From: Candidatus Thiodiazotropha sp. (ex Epidulcina cf. delphinae)
Lineage (GTDB): Bacteria > Pseudomonadota > Gammaproteobacteria > Chromatiales > Chromatiaceae
Length of the DNA stretch: 64,000 nucleotides
Direction: 5' to 3'
NCBI GenBank assembly: GCA_025656455.1
Contig: JAHXHS010000025.1
Location: 1 to 64,000, forward strand
The notes beneath the pieces were generated by a model. It made no database searches. It saw only the letters and a list, made by a program, of their open reading frames with translations, and was not told where the DNA came from. The position numbers and the translations under genes were made by a program. This document shows positions 63,180 to 64,000 of this stretch, piece after piece (the first letter of the stretch is position 1; each line of letters starts with the position of its first letter).

Positions 63180-64000
63180 CTATACTTTGCCTTTTGTGGC
63201 GACTAGGAGGTCCTGTAACCGACGTGAGAGAATGATGTTGTCAAGTTCGATTTCATGGAGATGGAATGCATCCTCCAGACTCTCCAGAAAGGTTTTGCGT
63301 TGCAATGGCTTGGTGAGGAACTTGTAGATTGCACCACGATTGACCGCATCGATGACTGAATTGAGGTCGGTATAACCGGACATGACGATGCGCACTGTGG
63401 CTGGGAAGAGCTCTTTAACCCGGCGTAGGAATTCGGTACCTGTCATCTCCGGCATGCGCTGGTCGCAGACAACTACGCCGACTGGATTTAAGGCCAACAG
63501 ATCGAAACCTTCATTCGGATTGGTAGTTGAGAGCACATGGATCTCGGTGCGCCTTAGCATGCGGTGCATGGCGGAAAGGATGTTTGGATCGTCGTCAATC
63601 AGTAGCATAACGCGTTCGTGCCTGGGTTGATCCGTCTCAATGTGTATGCAGCGACCGTCGCGTAGCAGCGCGACAAAGTCTGCCTCCGGCAGCGGCGGAC
63701 TGAAGTAATAGCCCTGCATTTCGTCACAGGTCAGGCCGCGCAGGTAGCTGAGCTGCCCTTCGGTCTCGACGCCCTCGGCGATTACGTCGATGCCTAGACT
63801 ATGCGCCATGCCGACCACGGCGCGCACAATGGCGGCATCATTGGGTGTGGATGTTATGTTGGCGACAAAGCTGCGGTCGATCTTGAGTCGCTGCACGGGC
63901 AGTCGCTGTAGATAACTGAGCGATGAGTAACCCGTGCCGAAATCGTCAAGCGCCTCGCTAACTCCGATGGCATTGATGTCGCAAAGCGTACGGATAATCT
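63180..64000 (-). CDS. EAL-domain plus receiver-domain protein, 5' end outside the window
   Basis: The visible 273 codons are the C-terminal part of a larger gene. First comes the end of an EAL phosphodiesterase domain (EALDDFGTGYSSLSYLQRLP in part, LKIDRSFVANI, VIAEGVETEGQ, MQGYYFSPPLPE), then a receiver domain (VMLLIDDDPNILSAMHRML, phosphoacceptor in VVVCDQRMPEMTGTEF, MSGYTD, KFLTKPL) and a short tail. EAL followed by a receiver at the C-terminus, of the RpfG/HD-GYP-like REC subtype, is less common than receiver-first architecture. The upstream part, probably PAS and GGDEF, lies beyond 64000. Confidence 0.88.
   Translation of the reverse strand, partial: IIRTLCDINAIGVSEALDDFGTGYSSLSYLQRLPVQRLKIDRSFVANITSTPNDAAIVRAVVGMAHSLGIDVIAEGVETEGQLSYLRGLTCDEMQGYYFSPPLPEADFVALLRDGRCIHIETDQPRHERVMLLIDDDPNILSAMHRMLRRTEIHVLSTTNPNEGFDLLALNPVGVVVCDQRMPEMTGTEFLRRVKELFPATVRIVMSGYTDLNSVIDAVNRGAIYKFLTKPLQRKTFLESLEDAFHLHEIELDNIILSRRLQDLLVATKGKV

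Overview
The window comes from a GC-rich gammaproteobacterium that oxidises reduced sulfur. Evidence for this is a Tat-exported SoxB thiosulfohydrolase (21377-23152) behind a tetrathionate-sensor-like two-component pair, a CbbY-type phosphatase typical of Calvin-cycle autotrophs, CysZ, a periplasmic tandem rhodanese, and the classical gammaproteobacterial order ftsY-ftsE-ftsX-rpoH. I would place it near Chromatiales/Sedimenticolaceae-type sulfur oxidisers (free-living or symbiotic); this is inference from gene content only.

Layout. 1-5.5 kb: dksA, cbbY, an aminotransferase, cysZ, a decayed glpQ-like gene and a LysE-type exporter. 5.9-7.7 kb: an AT-rich, apparently acquired island with a SpoU-type methyltransferase, two small unknown proteins and a frameshifted ankyrin protein. 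7.9-15.4 kb: a mixed and eroding region with satP, an MCP broken by an in-frame stop, a frameshifted PstS-like gene, an ISL3 transposase remnant, a foreign-looking cysK, a 160-bp MITE, a DUF2235 hydrolase and a REP-type transposase remnant. 15.4-23.2 kb: ECF sigma factor with an AhpD-like protein, nfo, a conserved unknown, TtrS/TtrR-like regulators and soxB. 23.4-29.1 kb: a surface-polysaccharide block (asparagine synthase, glycosyltransferase, flippase, methyltransferase). 29.2-33 kb: periplasmic thiol/sulfur proteins. 33.5-37.5 kb: gspA-gspB, vapBC, a gene remnant and an AT-rich deaminase-like orphan. 38.5-43.9 kb: comF and the biotin operon bioB-F-H-C-D. 44.2-51.4 kb: a large GGDEF/EAL protein, rpoH, ftsX, ftsE and ftsY. 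51.6-57.5 kb: M16 peptidase pair, rsmD, coaD, a ferredoxin and ggt. 57.9-64 kb: Lpp-like lipoprotein, L,D-transpeptidase, ParA-like ATPase, STAS protein, ychF, tRNA-Met and the 3' part of an EAL-receiver protein.

Two themes stand out. First, the intergenic spaces carry several families of short non-autonomous elements. They include a 160-bp MITE in two inverted copies differing at only two positions, two 250-270 bp families with terminal inverted repeats (TIRs) enclosing hairpins, a third long palindromic element, and short palindromes that look like joined element ends. In three places the stop codon of a gene (asnB, the rhodanese gene, rpoH) lies inside the TIR of the adjacent element. Second, rpoH carries a near-perfect CIRCE operator exactly overlapping a sigma-70-like promoter, which suggests HrcA control of the heat-shock sigma factor. 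No CRISPR array, rRNA operon or prophage was seen. The best candidates for under-described biology are the deaminase-like orphan, the SpoU-methyltransferase/small-protein pair and the hairpin-element families.
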